A DNA stretch of 38,815 nucleotides from NCBI GenBank assembly GCA_015063625.1, contig SVTT01000016.1, forward strand, positions 1-38,815, in the 5' to 3' direction. Made by a program: the position numbers and the translations under genes. The notes below the pieces were generated by a model. The model did no database searches and was not told the DNA's origin. It was given only the letters and a program-made list of their open reading frames with translations. This stretch comes from Oscillospiraceae bacterium (GTDB taxonomy: Bacteria > Bacillota > Clostridia > Oscillospirales > CAG-272). Below, in pieces: positions 1 to 6,797 of the stretch. How positions within the stretch are numbered: position 1 is the first letter of the stretch; the number at the start of each line of letters is the position of its first letter.

Positions 1-8
1 CTCTTGCC

Positions 9-48
9 TAGCCGCACGGGAGTCGAACCCATAAGCCCTGCGGCGATA
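9..48 (-). other. tRNA T-arm/acceptor-like minihelix
   Basis: Read on the minus strand, GCCGCA pairs with TGCGGC and encloses a T-arm-like hairpin: stem ATGGG/CCCGT, loop TTCGACT. This has the geometry of a tRNA T arm followed by a 7-nt acceptor strand. No D arm or anticodon arm can be made from the flanking bases, and the implied 5' acceptor would begin TAGCCGC, which is unusual. It is therefore a tRNA-like fragment rather than a tRNA gene. A full tRNA beyond the window edge cannot be excluded. Confidence 0.4.
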
Positions 49-167
49 AATTTTCGCGTCTTTTATCGTGTCAAGTCTTGAAAAGTCCACACTTATCTTC
101 ACCTTGCCACGGCAAAATCCATCAAAAATTTATTTGCCACAGGGTGCATTGCAGTCTCGAGGGGATA

Positions 168-255
168 GATTTTTTGCAAGACAAGTCGAATTTTTTGAGA
201 AATATGCGGATATTTAAGAAAAATTCGGCAAAGTATTGCGGAAAAGATGCCCCCC
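168..255 (+). repeat. Structured repeat element, left copy
   Basis: This is an imperfect palindrome with three nested stems. The base stem pairs 169-179 with 236-248. A middle stem pairs CGAATTTTT (187-195) with AAAAATTCG (219-227). An apical stem AAATAT/ATATTT (200-205/210-215) is capped by GCGG. A homologous element lies on the minus strand at 38698-38783. The apex block and the GATTTTT and GCGGA blocks are shared, while the middle stem differs in sequence but stays paired. It could be a structured RNA or a dispersed DNA repeat. Confidence 0.6.
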
Positions 256-331
256 GAGACCTTATGTGTTCGACTCCCGTGCGGCTAAGAGAGATGTCGG
301 TATCTTTTCGGTATCTTTTTCAGGGAAGCCC

Positions 332-360
332 TTGACTTTTGCACATTTATTTTGTAAAAT
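332..360 (+). promoter_or_regulatory. Sigma-A promoter overlapped by a palindromic operator
   Basis: TTGACT (332-337) and TAAAAT (355-360) are 17 bases apart and lie upstream of the gene at 412. A perfect palindrome with 12-base arms (342-353 and 356-367) and a 2-base centre covers the spacer and the -10 box. That position is typical of a repressor site, but the regulator is unknown. Confidence 0.7.
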
Positions 361-411
361 AAATGTGTATGTCAAAATTCCGAGAATTTTTGCTCGGAGG
401 AAGGAGGATGT

Positions 412-2496
412 ATGGCACAATCCAAGGAGAATGTCAGAAAGGTGACCGAGAAGGATAACGAAGCAGAAATGCCGTCCGCTTCGGTCAGTAAGTCTGCACC
501 GCGCAAGAAAAGCACCGCCTCCGCCACCAAGCGCACGACGGTGAAGCCCGCTGCCGATCCCGTTGTCGCCGAGGGTGAAGCGTCGCCTGCCGGCGCGCCG
601 ACATCCACCGCAAGGAAGCGAACAGCAACGTCCCGTAAAAAGCCGTCATCCGCTGCCTCGCGCGAGTCGCAAAGCGACGTGACAAAGCCGCATGCCGAGG
701 CGGCACAGGCAGAAAATGTTGCCGAAGCCGTGACGGTGCAGCCACCTGTCGGCGAGCAGCCATTTGCCGATGGGGGAGATCAAGCGCCCGCGAGCGAGCC
801 CGTGTCGGATGGCACAAAGACCTTCGACGGGACGTCCGATCCCGCGCAGCCCAAGAAGGCAATGAATGATACACAGGAAGGGGAGTATGTGCCCCGAAAG
901 GAAGAGGAGCAGGAGAGGGGAAGCCAAGCGACGGAAGAGCCGCCTGCCATTAATACAGAGCTTTTCCCCGTTCCCACCGAGAACGGCGAGCGTGACGTAA
1001 GCCCCGTGCCCCCCGGTGTCCGCTTTCCCGCAGATGCCAAGCAGCGCTTTTTCTCGCGCCTGCTCTTTCTCCTTGCCGTCGTTGCGGTCTTTGCCGCATC
1101 CTTTCTCATTTTTCTTTACCGTCCCGCCACCTATACCGAGCGCGTCAATGCCGTCAATTTCCTTTACCGTCAGCAGGACGGTGTCACCGTGGTGGTGGTA
1201 AACGGCGCCGTGCGCGGCGAGGTAACGGGTGAGGTCGGCGCTCATTCCTACAGCGCCAAGGGAGATGTCTGTGTCGCCACCGTCGGAGGAGTGCTGTATC
1301 TGATCGATGGCAGTGATGTGATCAAGCTGGCAGACGGCGTCACCGACTTCGTGCTGGCAAGCAAGGGCAATGCGGTTGCCTATCGCACCGCACCGGGCAA
1401 TCTCTATTATCGCACCTTTGATAAGGATGCCGTGGCATCCCTGATCTCTCAGACCACCTATGATGCGCGCTATTGCATCTCGCCAAACGGCAAGGAGCTT
1501 GCCTATACGTGGCAGCACGAGGATGGCAGCATACGACTGGATATTGAATCCCGTTCGGGCAGTAAGCCCTATATTGCCGCTGTCACGGGGCTCTATCCCG
1601 TGGCGATCGGCGACAAATGCCGTCACATCTACTATACCGATGAGGCGGGGGTGCTGTACCATCTGGATGCAAAGACCGACGTGCGTACCGAATGCTCTGC
1701 GACTCCCGATATGAGCACCCTGCTGTTCAATGACGATTTTTCACAGCTTCTCTTTCGGGATGAGGGAGGGACGGTGCTGATGGCAAACGGTTCGCGCCGT
1801 ACGCTGAACGGCATTGACGTGGGGGATGCGCTTCACTTCCTTCCCAATCACCGTATTACGGCGCGCGAGCTGCCCCGTGCCGCACAGTGCATGGTCGGCA
1901 CCTTCTACAAGAATTATTTTCTGCGTGAAAGGGAAGGGCACACCGAGCTGGTGTTCCTTGATAAGGAGGGAAGCGTCAAGACCGTGTCGTCGGTGGATGG
2001 TGCCTCCAAGGTCACCGTGACCGATAAGGGTGTGTTTTTTCTGCTGACCGAGACAGAAAGCGGAGAGGATCACACCAAGCTGTATTATGCAAAATACGGA
2101 AAGACCGAGCTCTCGGTCATCGCGTGGGATATCCAGTCCTTCTGCCCCAACGTGGACGGAAGCCGCGTGCTTTACACCAATCAGCACGGAGCGCTCTTTT
2201 CCTACCGTCACGGCGGCGTTCCCGTTCGCCTTTGCGATAGCATCAAGGTTGATTCGCTGGTCGTCAGTGCTGATGACGTGTTCTATTTCTATACCACCGA
2301 CGGTGCTCTTTGCCTGAGTGATAACGGTGAAGAGATGCGAACGGTCTTTGAGGAGCCTGCCGAGCTTTTGGTGGATAGCCATACAGTCTATTTTATCACC
2401 GAAAAGCAGAGTGACGGCACAGCTACCGTTTTTGTCAATTATCGCAACCGCCGTCTGAACACCCTGCTATCATCGGGGATCGCGAGAGTAGAATAA
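412..2496 (+). CDS. Membrane-anchored protein with long Ala/Pro-rich N-terminus and beta-propeller-like domain
   Basis: The 694-residue product starts at ATG 412, seven bases or fewer after AAGGAGG (401-407). Residues 1 to about 200 are low complexity, rich in Ala, Pro, Ser, Thr, Lys and Glu. A single hydrophobic segment, about 214-238 (FSRLLFLLAVVAVFAASFLI), should anchor the protein with the N-terminal tail inside. The remaining 450 residues are a run of short beta-rich repeats with motifs such as YTDEAGVLYHLD and YTNQHGALFSYRHG. This resembles the DUF5050/WD40-like propellers of clostridial surface or membrane proteins. No catalytic motif was seen. The function is unknown; a sensory or binding role outside the membrane is inference. 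It has its own promoter and is followed by a long hairpin, so it is probably monocistronic. Confidence 0.75.
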   Translation: MAQSKENVRKVTEKDNEAEMPSASVSKSAPRKKSTASATKRTTVKPAADPVVAEGEASPAGAPTSTARKRTATSRKKPSSAASRESQSDVTKPHAEAAQAENVAEAVTVQPPVGEQPFADGGDQAPASEPVSDGTKTFDGTSDPAQPKKAMNDTQEGEYVPRKEEEQERGSQATEEPPAINTELFPVPTENGERDVSPVPPGVRFPADAKQRFFSRLLFLLAVVAVFAASFLIFLYRPATYTERVNAVNFLYRQQDGVTVVVVNGAVRGEVTGEVGAHSYSAKGDVCVATVGGVLYLIDGSDVIKLADGVTDFVLASKGNAVAYRTAPGNLYYRTFDKDAVASLISQTTYDARYCISPNGKELAYTWQHEDGSIRLDIESRSGSKPYIAAVTGLYPVAIGDKCRHIYYTDEAGVLYHLDAKTDVRTECSATPDMSTLLFNDDFSQLLFRDEGGTVLMANGSRRTLNGIDVGDALHFLPNHRITARELPRAAQCMVGTFYKNYFLREREGHTELVFLDKEGSVKTVSSVDGASKVTVTDKGVFFLLTETESGEDHTKLYYAKYGKTELSVIAWDIQSFCPNVDGSRVLYTNQHGALFSYRHGGVPVRLCDSIKVDSLVVSADDVFYFYTTDGALCLSDNGEEMRTVFEEPAELLVDSHTVYFITEKQSDGTATVFVNYRNRRLNTLLSSGIARVE

Positions 2497-2526
2497 CTCT
2501 GCACGGCCCGACACTCTTCGAATATT

Positions 2527-2564
2527 GCATAAAGCACAGGAGGGCACCCTCCTGTGCTTTATGC
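2527..2564. terminator. Perfect 18-bp hairpin between two genes
   Basis: Positions 2527-2544 pair perfectly with 2547-2564 around a 2-base centre (CA). The stem is GC-rich in its upper half. Neither strand has a clear U tract, so it may act as a factor-dependent terminator, a processing site or an mRNA end-protecting stem rather than a classical intrinsic terminator. Confidence 0.5.
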
Positions 2565-2595
2565 GCGGAATCAAGCAAAAACAAGGAGAATACCA

Positions 2596-3864
2596 ATGAT
2601 CTATGCAATGATCCTCTTTGCTGTTACTTACGTTCTGATGCTTGTGTTCAGCAAGTACCGCCCGTATATTGCGCTTGCCTCGGCGCTGGTGTTTATTGCT
2701 TGCGGCATGCTGCCTCTCGATCAGATCCTCGGTGCCATCGATTTTAACGTGCTTTTGATGATCGCAGGCACGATGGGACTGGTCAAGCTGTTCATCGATA
2801 GCAGGATGCCCGCGCGACTTGCCGATCTCGTGATGGCAAGGGTGCCGAACGTGCAGATGGCAGTGGTCGCGCTCTCGCTGTTTGCGGGTGTGATCTCGGC
2901 GTTTGTGGATAACGTAGCGACCGTGCTGATGGTGGCGCCCGTTGCACTTGCCATTTGCAAGAAGCTGAATACCAACCCCGTTCCCCTCATCATTTCGGTT
3001 GCCGTTTCCTCCAATCTGCAGGGCGCGGCAACGCTTGTTGGCGATACCACGGCGATCATGCTCGGCTCCTATGCCGACATGACCTTCCTTGATTTCTTCT
3101 GGTATCTGGGAAAGCCCGGCATCTTCTTTGCCGTTGAGTTGGGCGCGCTTGCCTCTCTGCTGATCGTTGCCTGGGTGTTCCGCCGCGAGAAGGGTGCGAT
3201 CACGCAGGAGGGCGAGAAGACCGTCGTGACTGACTATGTGCCCACGGCACTGTTGGTTTTGAGCATCCTGCTCCTGATCGCGGTTTCCTTTGTGCCCAAT
3301 AAGCCCGCGATCACCAACGGACTGATCTGCACGGCACTGTTCGTGGTGGGGCTCGTCTATACCTGTATCAAAGAAAAGACCGTCAAGTCGGCAGTAGAGC
3401 CTCTCAAGTCGATCGATTTTCAAACGATCGGGCTTTTGCTCGGTCTGTTTCTGATGATCGGCGGCATCACGCATATGGGCGTGATCGACAAGGTCGCAGA
3501 GCTGCTTTCCAAGATGGGGGGCGGAAACGTATTTGTGCTTTACACTGTGATCGTTTGGGCATCGGTTCTGATCTCTGCCTTCATTGATAATATTCCTTAC
3601 GTCGCCACCATGCTGCCCGTGGTCACGGGATTGGCGGCGGCACTTGGCATTGATCCCACGCTGCTCTATTTCGGACTTCTGTCGGGAGCCACGCTCGGCG
3701 GAAACTGCACGCCGATCGGTGCGTCGGCAAATATCACGGGTATCGGCATCCTGCGCAAGGAGGGCTATACCGTCACGAACAAGGACTTCTTCCGCATCGG
3801 TATTCCCTTTACGCTTGCAGCGATCATTCCCGCATATCTCTATTTCTGGTTCCTTTATGCGTAA
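2596..3864 (+). CDS. ArsB/NhaD/SLC13-type membrane permease
   Basis: The product is a polytopic inner-membrane permease of 422 residues with about 10-12 hydrophobic segments. Two half-repeats carry the hallmark hairpins of the ion-transporter superfamily: SAFVDNVATVLMVAP, then SSNLQGAATLVGDTTAIML in the first half; SAFIDNIPYVATMLPVV, then GATLGGNCTPIGASANI in the second. This fits the ArsB/NhaD/citrate-transporter permeases (PF02040/PF03600 type), which move anions such as arsenite or dicarboxylates or exchange Na+/H+. The substrate cannot be read from the sequence, and no arsR or arsC lies nearby. I chose ATG 2596 because AAGGAG (2583-2588) sits seven bases upstream; an in-frame GTG at 2554 lies inside the upstream hairpin and is unlikely to be used. 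Confidence 0.85.
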   Translation: MIYAMILFAVTYVLMLVFSKYRPYIALASALVFIACGMLPLDQILGAIDFNVLLMIAGTMGLVKLFIDSRMPARLADLVMARVPNVQMAVVALSLFAGVISAFVDNVATVLMVAPVALAICKKLNTNPVPLIISVAVSSNLQGAATLVGDTTAIMLGSYADMTFLDFFWYLGKPGIFFAVELGALASLLIVAWVFRREKGAITQEGEKTVVTDYVPTALLVLSILLLIAVSFVPNKPAITNGLICTALFVVGLVYTCIKEKTVKSAVEPLKSIDFQTIGLLLGLFLMIGGITHMGVIDKVAELLSKMGGGNVFVLYTVIVWASVLISAFIDNIPYVATMLPVVTGLAAALGIDPTLLYFGLLSGATLGGNCTPIGASANITGIGILRKEGYTVTNKDFFRIGIPFTLAAIIPAYLYFWFLYA

Positions 3865-4058
3865 TGTAAAGGACATGCGGCTGGGAGAATGCAAAACTCG
3901 ATTTGATTTTTGATGATTTTAAAAAGCTCTTTTTTCGGCATAAAAATTGCCAATCATAACTTGACCGTAGCGGCACACAATATATTTCGGAGCGCGAAAG
4001 TGCATGCAACCGTGTGCGCGGTGTGCTCTTGAAAATAGATTGAAAAGTCCCCGATTCG

Positions 4059-4100
4059 CCGCGTGTTCACAGTTGATGTTGACCGATGGCGAACACGCGG
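4059..4100 (+). promoter_or_regulatory. Leader hairpin before the spore protein gene
   Basis: CCGCGTGTTC (4059-4068) pairs perfectly with GAACACGCGG (4091-4100) around a 22-base loop. The stem ends three bases before the Shine-Dalgarno stretch (4103-4110) of the spore protein gene. It could stabilise the forespore message or affect ribosome access. A weak sigma-G-like pair (TCATA at 3954-3958, CACAATA at 3976-3982, 17-base gap) lies upstream, but I do not call it. Confidence 0.4.
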
Positions 4101-4116
4101 ACGAAGGAGAAACAAA

Positions 4117-4296
4117 ATGGCAAACAAGCAGGCAAAGAAGGCGCTTGAGCAATTCAAGATGGAGGCCGCAAACGAAGTCGGCGTCAACCTTCAGCAGGGC
4201 TACAACGGTGATCTCACCGCACGCCAGGCAGGTTCTATCGGTGGCCAGATGGTCAAGAAGATGATCGAGAGCTACGAGCAGAATATGCAAAAGTAA
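4117..4296 (+). CDS. Alpha/beta-type small acid-soluble spore protein (SASP)
   Basis: This 59-residue protein has the conserved SASP pattern. ALEQFKMEAANEVGVNL corresponds to the helix and germination-protease recognition region, and GDLTARQAGSIGGQMVKKMI corresponds to the DNA-binding block (T-x-R-x-x-G-x-x-G-G-x-M-x-K). Such proteins coat forespore DNA, hold it in an A-like form and protect it from UV and heat, and are degraded by Gpr on germination. The start ATG 4117 follows GAAGGAGA. The longer frame from 4063 adds a basic segment without family resemblance and is rejected. The gene is monocistronic and closed by the terminator at 4319-4351. It is the best evidence that the organism sporulates. 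Confidence 0.93.
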   Translation: MANKQAKKALEQFKMEAANEVGVNLQQGYNGDLTARQAGSIGGQMVKKMIESYEQNMQK

Positions 4297-4318
4297 GACG
4301 GCTTGAGTCTTGACACAA

Positions 4319-4351
4319 GGGGTCGCGCTTTCATGGCGCGACCCCGTTTTT
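4319..4351 (+). terminator. Intrinsic terminator after the SASP gene
   Basis: GGGGTCGCGC (4319-4328) pairs with GCGCGACCCC (4336-4345) around a 7-base loop and is followed by GTTTTT. Confidence 0.9.
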
Positions 4352-4455
4352 GCGCTCTGCCCGACCTGCGGTGTTGCCGTACATTACCAAGCGATGCAAG
4401 GAGAGATCGACACATACTATAAACAACAGATCAAAGCAGGCAGGAAGGGAATCGT

Positions 4456-5454
4456 ATGGCGCAGGTATTGGGATTTATCGGCGGACTCGCCTTTTTTCTT
4501 TACGGCATCACCTTGATGGGAAGGGGGCTTTCCGAGCTTGCGGGAGGGCGTTTTTCGTCGCTCCTGGCAAGAATGTGCCGAACACCCTTGCGGGGGATGA
4601 TCTTCGGCGCGCTGCTCACGGCTGCCATTCAATCCTCCTCCGCGACCACGGTCATGGTGGTGGGCTTCGTCAACGGAGAGATGATGACGCTTTCGCATGC
4701 CGTGGGAGTCATTATCGGGGCAAATCTTGGCACCACGGTGACCTCTTGGCTGTTATCGCTGACGGGGGTGTCGGGGGATAACCTCTTGCTTTATTTGCTT
4801 TCTCCCGAGGCGCTCTCACCCATTCTCGCCGCGCTCGGAACTGCCATGCTGCTTTTCTCAAGGCGAGAAAAGCTTCACCGCATCGGCGCGGCAATTGCGG
4901 GCTTCGGCATTCTGCTTTCGGGCATGGAGGGGATGAGCAACGCGGTTGCGCCCTTGGCGGGAGATCCGCGCTTTGTGCGCATACTGACCGTGTTTGAGCA
5001 TCCGCTTGCGGGGCTGCTGGCAGGCGTGCTCCTCACGGCGATCATCCAATCCTCGTCGGCGTCGGTGGGGATCCTGCAGGCGCTTTGCGTTACAGGCTCG
5101 GTCACGCTCGGCATGGCGGTGCCCATCGTTATGGGACAAAATATCGGCACCTGTGTGACGGCATTGCTTTCCTCCGTGGGCGCAGGCGTCAATGCCAGAC
5201 GCGCGGCGTTTTTGCACCTGTATTTTAACGTGACGGGAACCGCCCTGCTGCTGACGCTTTTTTATCTGCTGCGCTTGCTTGGCCTTCGGACAGATACGGT
5301 GACCGATGCGGCAGGGGTCGCGCTGATCCATACGGCATTCAACGTGGCGGCAACCGTGCTGCTGCTCCCTTGCTCCTCGCTGCTGTTAAGACTTGTGGTT
5401 CGCACTGTGCCTGACCGTGAAGAAGAAAAGAGGGGTGCCGATCGCGCCGCTTAA
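4456..5454 (+). CDS. Na/Pi cotransporter family protein, short form without PhoU domain
   Basis: The 332-residue integral membrane protein has two inverted repeats of the Na/Pi-cotransporter family (PF02690). The first carries AIQSSSATTVMVVGFV (about 57-72) and GANLGTT (about 95). The second carries IIQSSSASVGIL (about 196-207) and GQNIGTC (about 225). QSSS and GxNxGT are the conserved substrate and cation motifs. Many bacterial members continue with a cytoplasmic PhoU-like domain of some 200 residues. Here the reading frame ends in RTVPDREEEKRGADRAA just after the last membrane segment, so that domain is absent. The start at 4456 follows AGGAAGGGA. It probably moves phosphate or sets Na+ balance. 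No pst or pho genes are adjacent. Confidence 0.85.
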   Translation: MAQVLGFIGGLAFFLYGITLMGRGLSELAGGRFSSLLARMCRTPLRGMIFGALLTAAIQSSSATTVMVVGFVNGEMMTLSHAVGVIIGANLGTTVTSWLLSLTGVSGDNLLLYLLSPEALSPILAALGTAMLLFSRREKLHRIGAAIAGFGILLSGMEGMSNAVAPLAGDPRFVRILTVFEHPLAGLLAGVLLTAIIQSSSASVGILQALCVTGSVTLGMAVPIVMGQNIGTCVTALLSSVGAGVNARRAAFLHLYFNVTGTALLLTLFYLLRLLGLRTDTVTDAAGVALIHTAFNVAATVLLLPCSSLLLRLVVRTVPDREEEKRGADRAA

Positions 5455-5547
5455 CCTGAGAGAAGGCTTCTCAAGGTGATTTCGGATCTTGCTTGAATTG
5501 AATTTTCAAAATGTAGAAAATCAGATGTCGAAATTTGGAAAAATGTG

Positions 5548-5576
5548 TTGACAAATTAGAAAGGCAGCGGTATACT
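5548..5576 (+). promoter_or_regulatory. Sigma-A promoter for the HTH-ATPase gene
   Basis: TTGACA (5548-5553) and TATACT (5571-5576) are separated by exactly 17 bases. Transcription would begin about 25 bases before the ribosome site at 5601-5606. Confidence 0.85.
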
Positions 5577-5613
5577 ATAGGCAGATCATGTTCTGCTGCG
5601 CGGAGGAATGCCC

Positions 5614-6630
5614 ATGAAGAAGAGTGAACGCCTGCTTGCCGAAAGATTTTTGCTGCAATGCATTTTTGAGGAGGACCCCGATTTTGTCGATAAGACTATG
5701 GCGGCATTTTCGGTTTCCCGTTCCACCGTTTACAATTATATCAATCGTCTTCAGGAGAACGGCGAGCTGGAGCGCGTGGGTGGCTCGATGCCTTATCGCA
5801 TCGTTTACCGCACCTCCCGCTTTACCATCGATACCTCGAAGGAGCATTCTGAGGATCGCACCTATAACCGTGATATCGCCCCCCTGCTTGCCGAGCTGCC
5901 CCTTAATGTGCAGAAGATCTGGCGCTATGCCATCACGGCAATGCTGAACAATGCCATGGAGCACGCGCGTGCCTCTGCCATCGTCTGCGTGGTCAGCCGC
6001 AGCCGCCTTTGCACCATTGTGGGCATTCTCGATAACGGCGTTGGCATCTTCCGCCGCATCATGCAGGAGCACAAGGAGAGGACGGGAGAGCTGCTGACCT
6101 CGGAGGAGGCGGCGTCACTGCTTTATGCGGGTGGCTACACCGTCGATCCCGATTCGCATGCGGGGCAGGGTATTTTCTTCACATCTCGCCTGATGGATCA
6201 TTTTGCGATCCGATCGGATCTTCAGCTATTTACGCCGCATGAGGATGATGCCGACGATGAGGGTGCAGAGCGTTTTCGCGGCACGGCAGTGCAGATGGCG
6301 CTTGCCAACGATTCGACAAGAGAGCTTGGCGAGGTCATGGCACGCTATTACGATCCCGAGTACGGCTTCGTGCGCACCGAGATCCCCGTGGCACGCTTTT
6401 TCGGCGGCTCCTTCCCGGTTTCACGCTCCGAGGCGCGCCGCCTTGGCGAGGTGCTGAAGGAGTTTCACGAGGCGCGGCTGGATTTTGCGGGCGTGGAGGA
6501 GATCGGACCCGATTTTGCGCATGAGCTGTTCGGCGTGATCGCGCGCCGTCGCCCCGACCTTTATCTTGTTCCCGAAAACGCCTTACCCGCCGTGGCGGCT
6601 GCCATTCGCCGTGCCGAGCAAAAGGCTTAA
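5614..6630 (+). CDS. HTH, GHKL-type ATPase and STAS-like (DUF4325) fusion protein
   Basis: The 338-residue protein has three parts. Residues about 20-55 look like a winged or simple helix-turn-helix (VSRSTVYNYINRLQENGELE). The middle is a GHKL ATPase with an N box (NNAMEHA, about 112), a G1 box (DNGVGIF) and a G2 box (HAGQGIFFTSRLMDHF, about 180). The last 95 residues resemble the STAS-like DUF4325 domain (VSRSEARRLGEVLKEF, DFAGVEEIGPDFAHELFGV). The ATPase has no histidine phosphotransfer domain, so it is not an ordinary sensor kinase. The layout suggests a one-protein version of an anti-sigma/anti-anti-sigma switch that acts on DNA. ATG 5614 is preferred over ATG 5608 because the SD GGAGG (5602-5606) is too close to the latter. 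The gene has its own promoter and no operon partner. Confidence 0.8.
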   Translation: MKKSERLLAERFLLQCIFEEDPDFVDKTMAAFSVSRSTVYNYINRLQENGELERVGGSMPYRIVYRTSRFTIDTSKEHSEDRTYNRDIAPLLAELPLNVQKIWRYAITAMLNNAMEHARASAIVCVVSRSRLCTIVGILDNGVGIFRRIMQEHKERTGELLTSEEAASLLYAGGYTVDPDSHAGQGIFFTSRLMDHFAIRSDLQLFTPHEDDADDEGAERFRGTAVQMALANDSTRELGEVMARYYDPEYGFVRTEIPVARFFGGSFPVSRSEARRLGEVLKEFHEARLDFAGVEEIGPDFAHELFGVIARRRPDLYLVPENALPAVAAAIRRAEQKA

Positions 6631-6737
6631 CAAGGCTCGGCGACGGATGGGGAAGAATCTGTCTTTTTGAGATCTCATTGATCCTCATCGGATGCGCTTT
6701 GCCACACGAAGACGGTGAGATCCTGCGTGAAGAAGCG

Positions 6738-6777
6738 AAAAAAGGGTGGAGAAACCTCGGTTTCTCCACCCTTTTTT
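6738..6777. terminator. Bidirectional terminator between convergent genes
   Basis: A perfect 13-bp stem (6744-6756/6759-6771) is flanked by six A on the left and six T on the right, so it can end transcripts from both directions: the HTH-ATPase gene and ldh. Confidence 0.95.
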
Positions 6778-6797
6778 ACGGTCCTCTCGCTGCAGCG

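Larger units (their letters stand above)
9..287. repeat. Small element bounded by 27-nt inverted repeats
   Basis: Positions 9-35 and 261-287 are inverted copies of each other, matching at 26 of 27 bases. Each contains GTTCGACTCCCGTGCGGCTA, read on the minus strand on the left and on the plus strand on the right. The interior holds a small hairpin at about 44-69 and the structured core at 168-255. No open reading frame here has a convincing ribosome site, so I read the interval as non-coding. The layout resembles a MITE-like element, but no target duplication is visible at its edges and no transposase is present. Confidence 0.55.

Noticed and set aside
1-35. Ordinary tRNA gene on the minus strand at the left edge
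   Set aside because: The T arm and acceptor-like strand are followed inwards by a hairpin, not by anticodon and D arms, and the implied 5' end would start with TAGCCGC.
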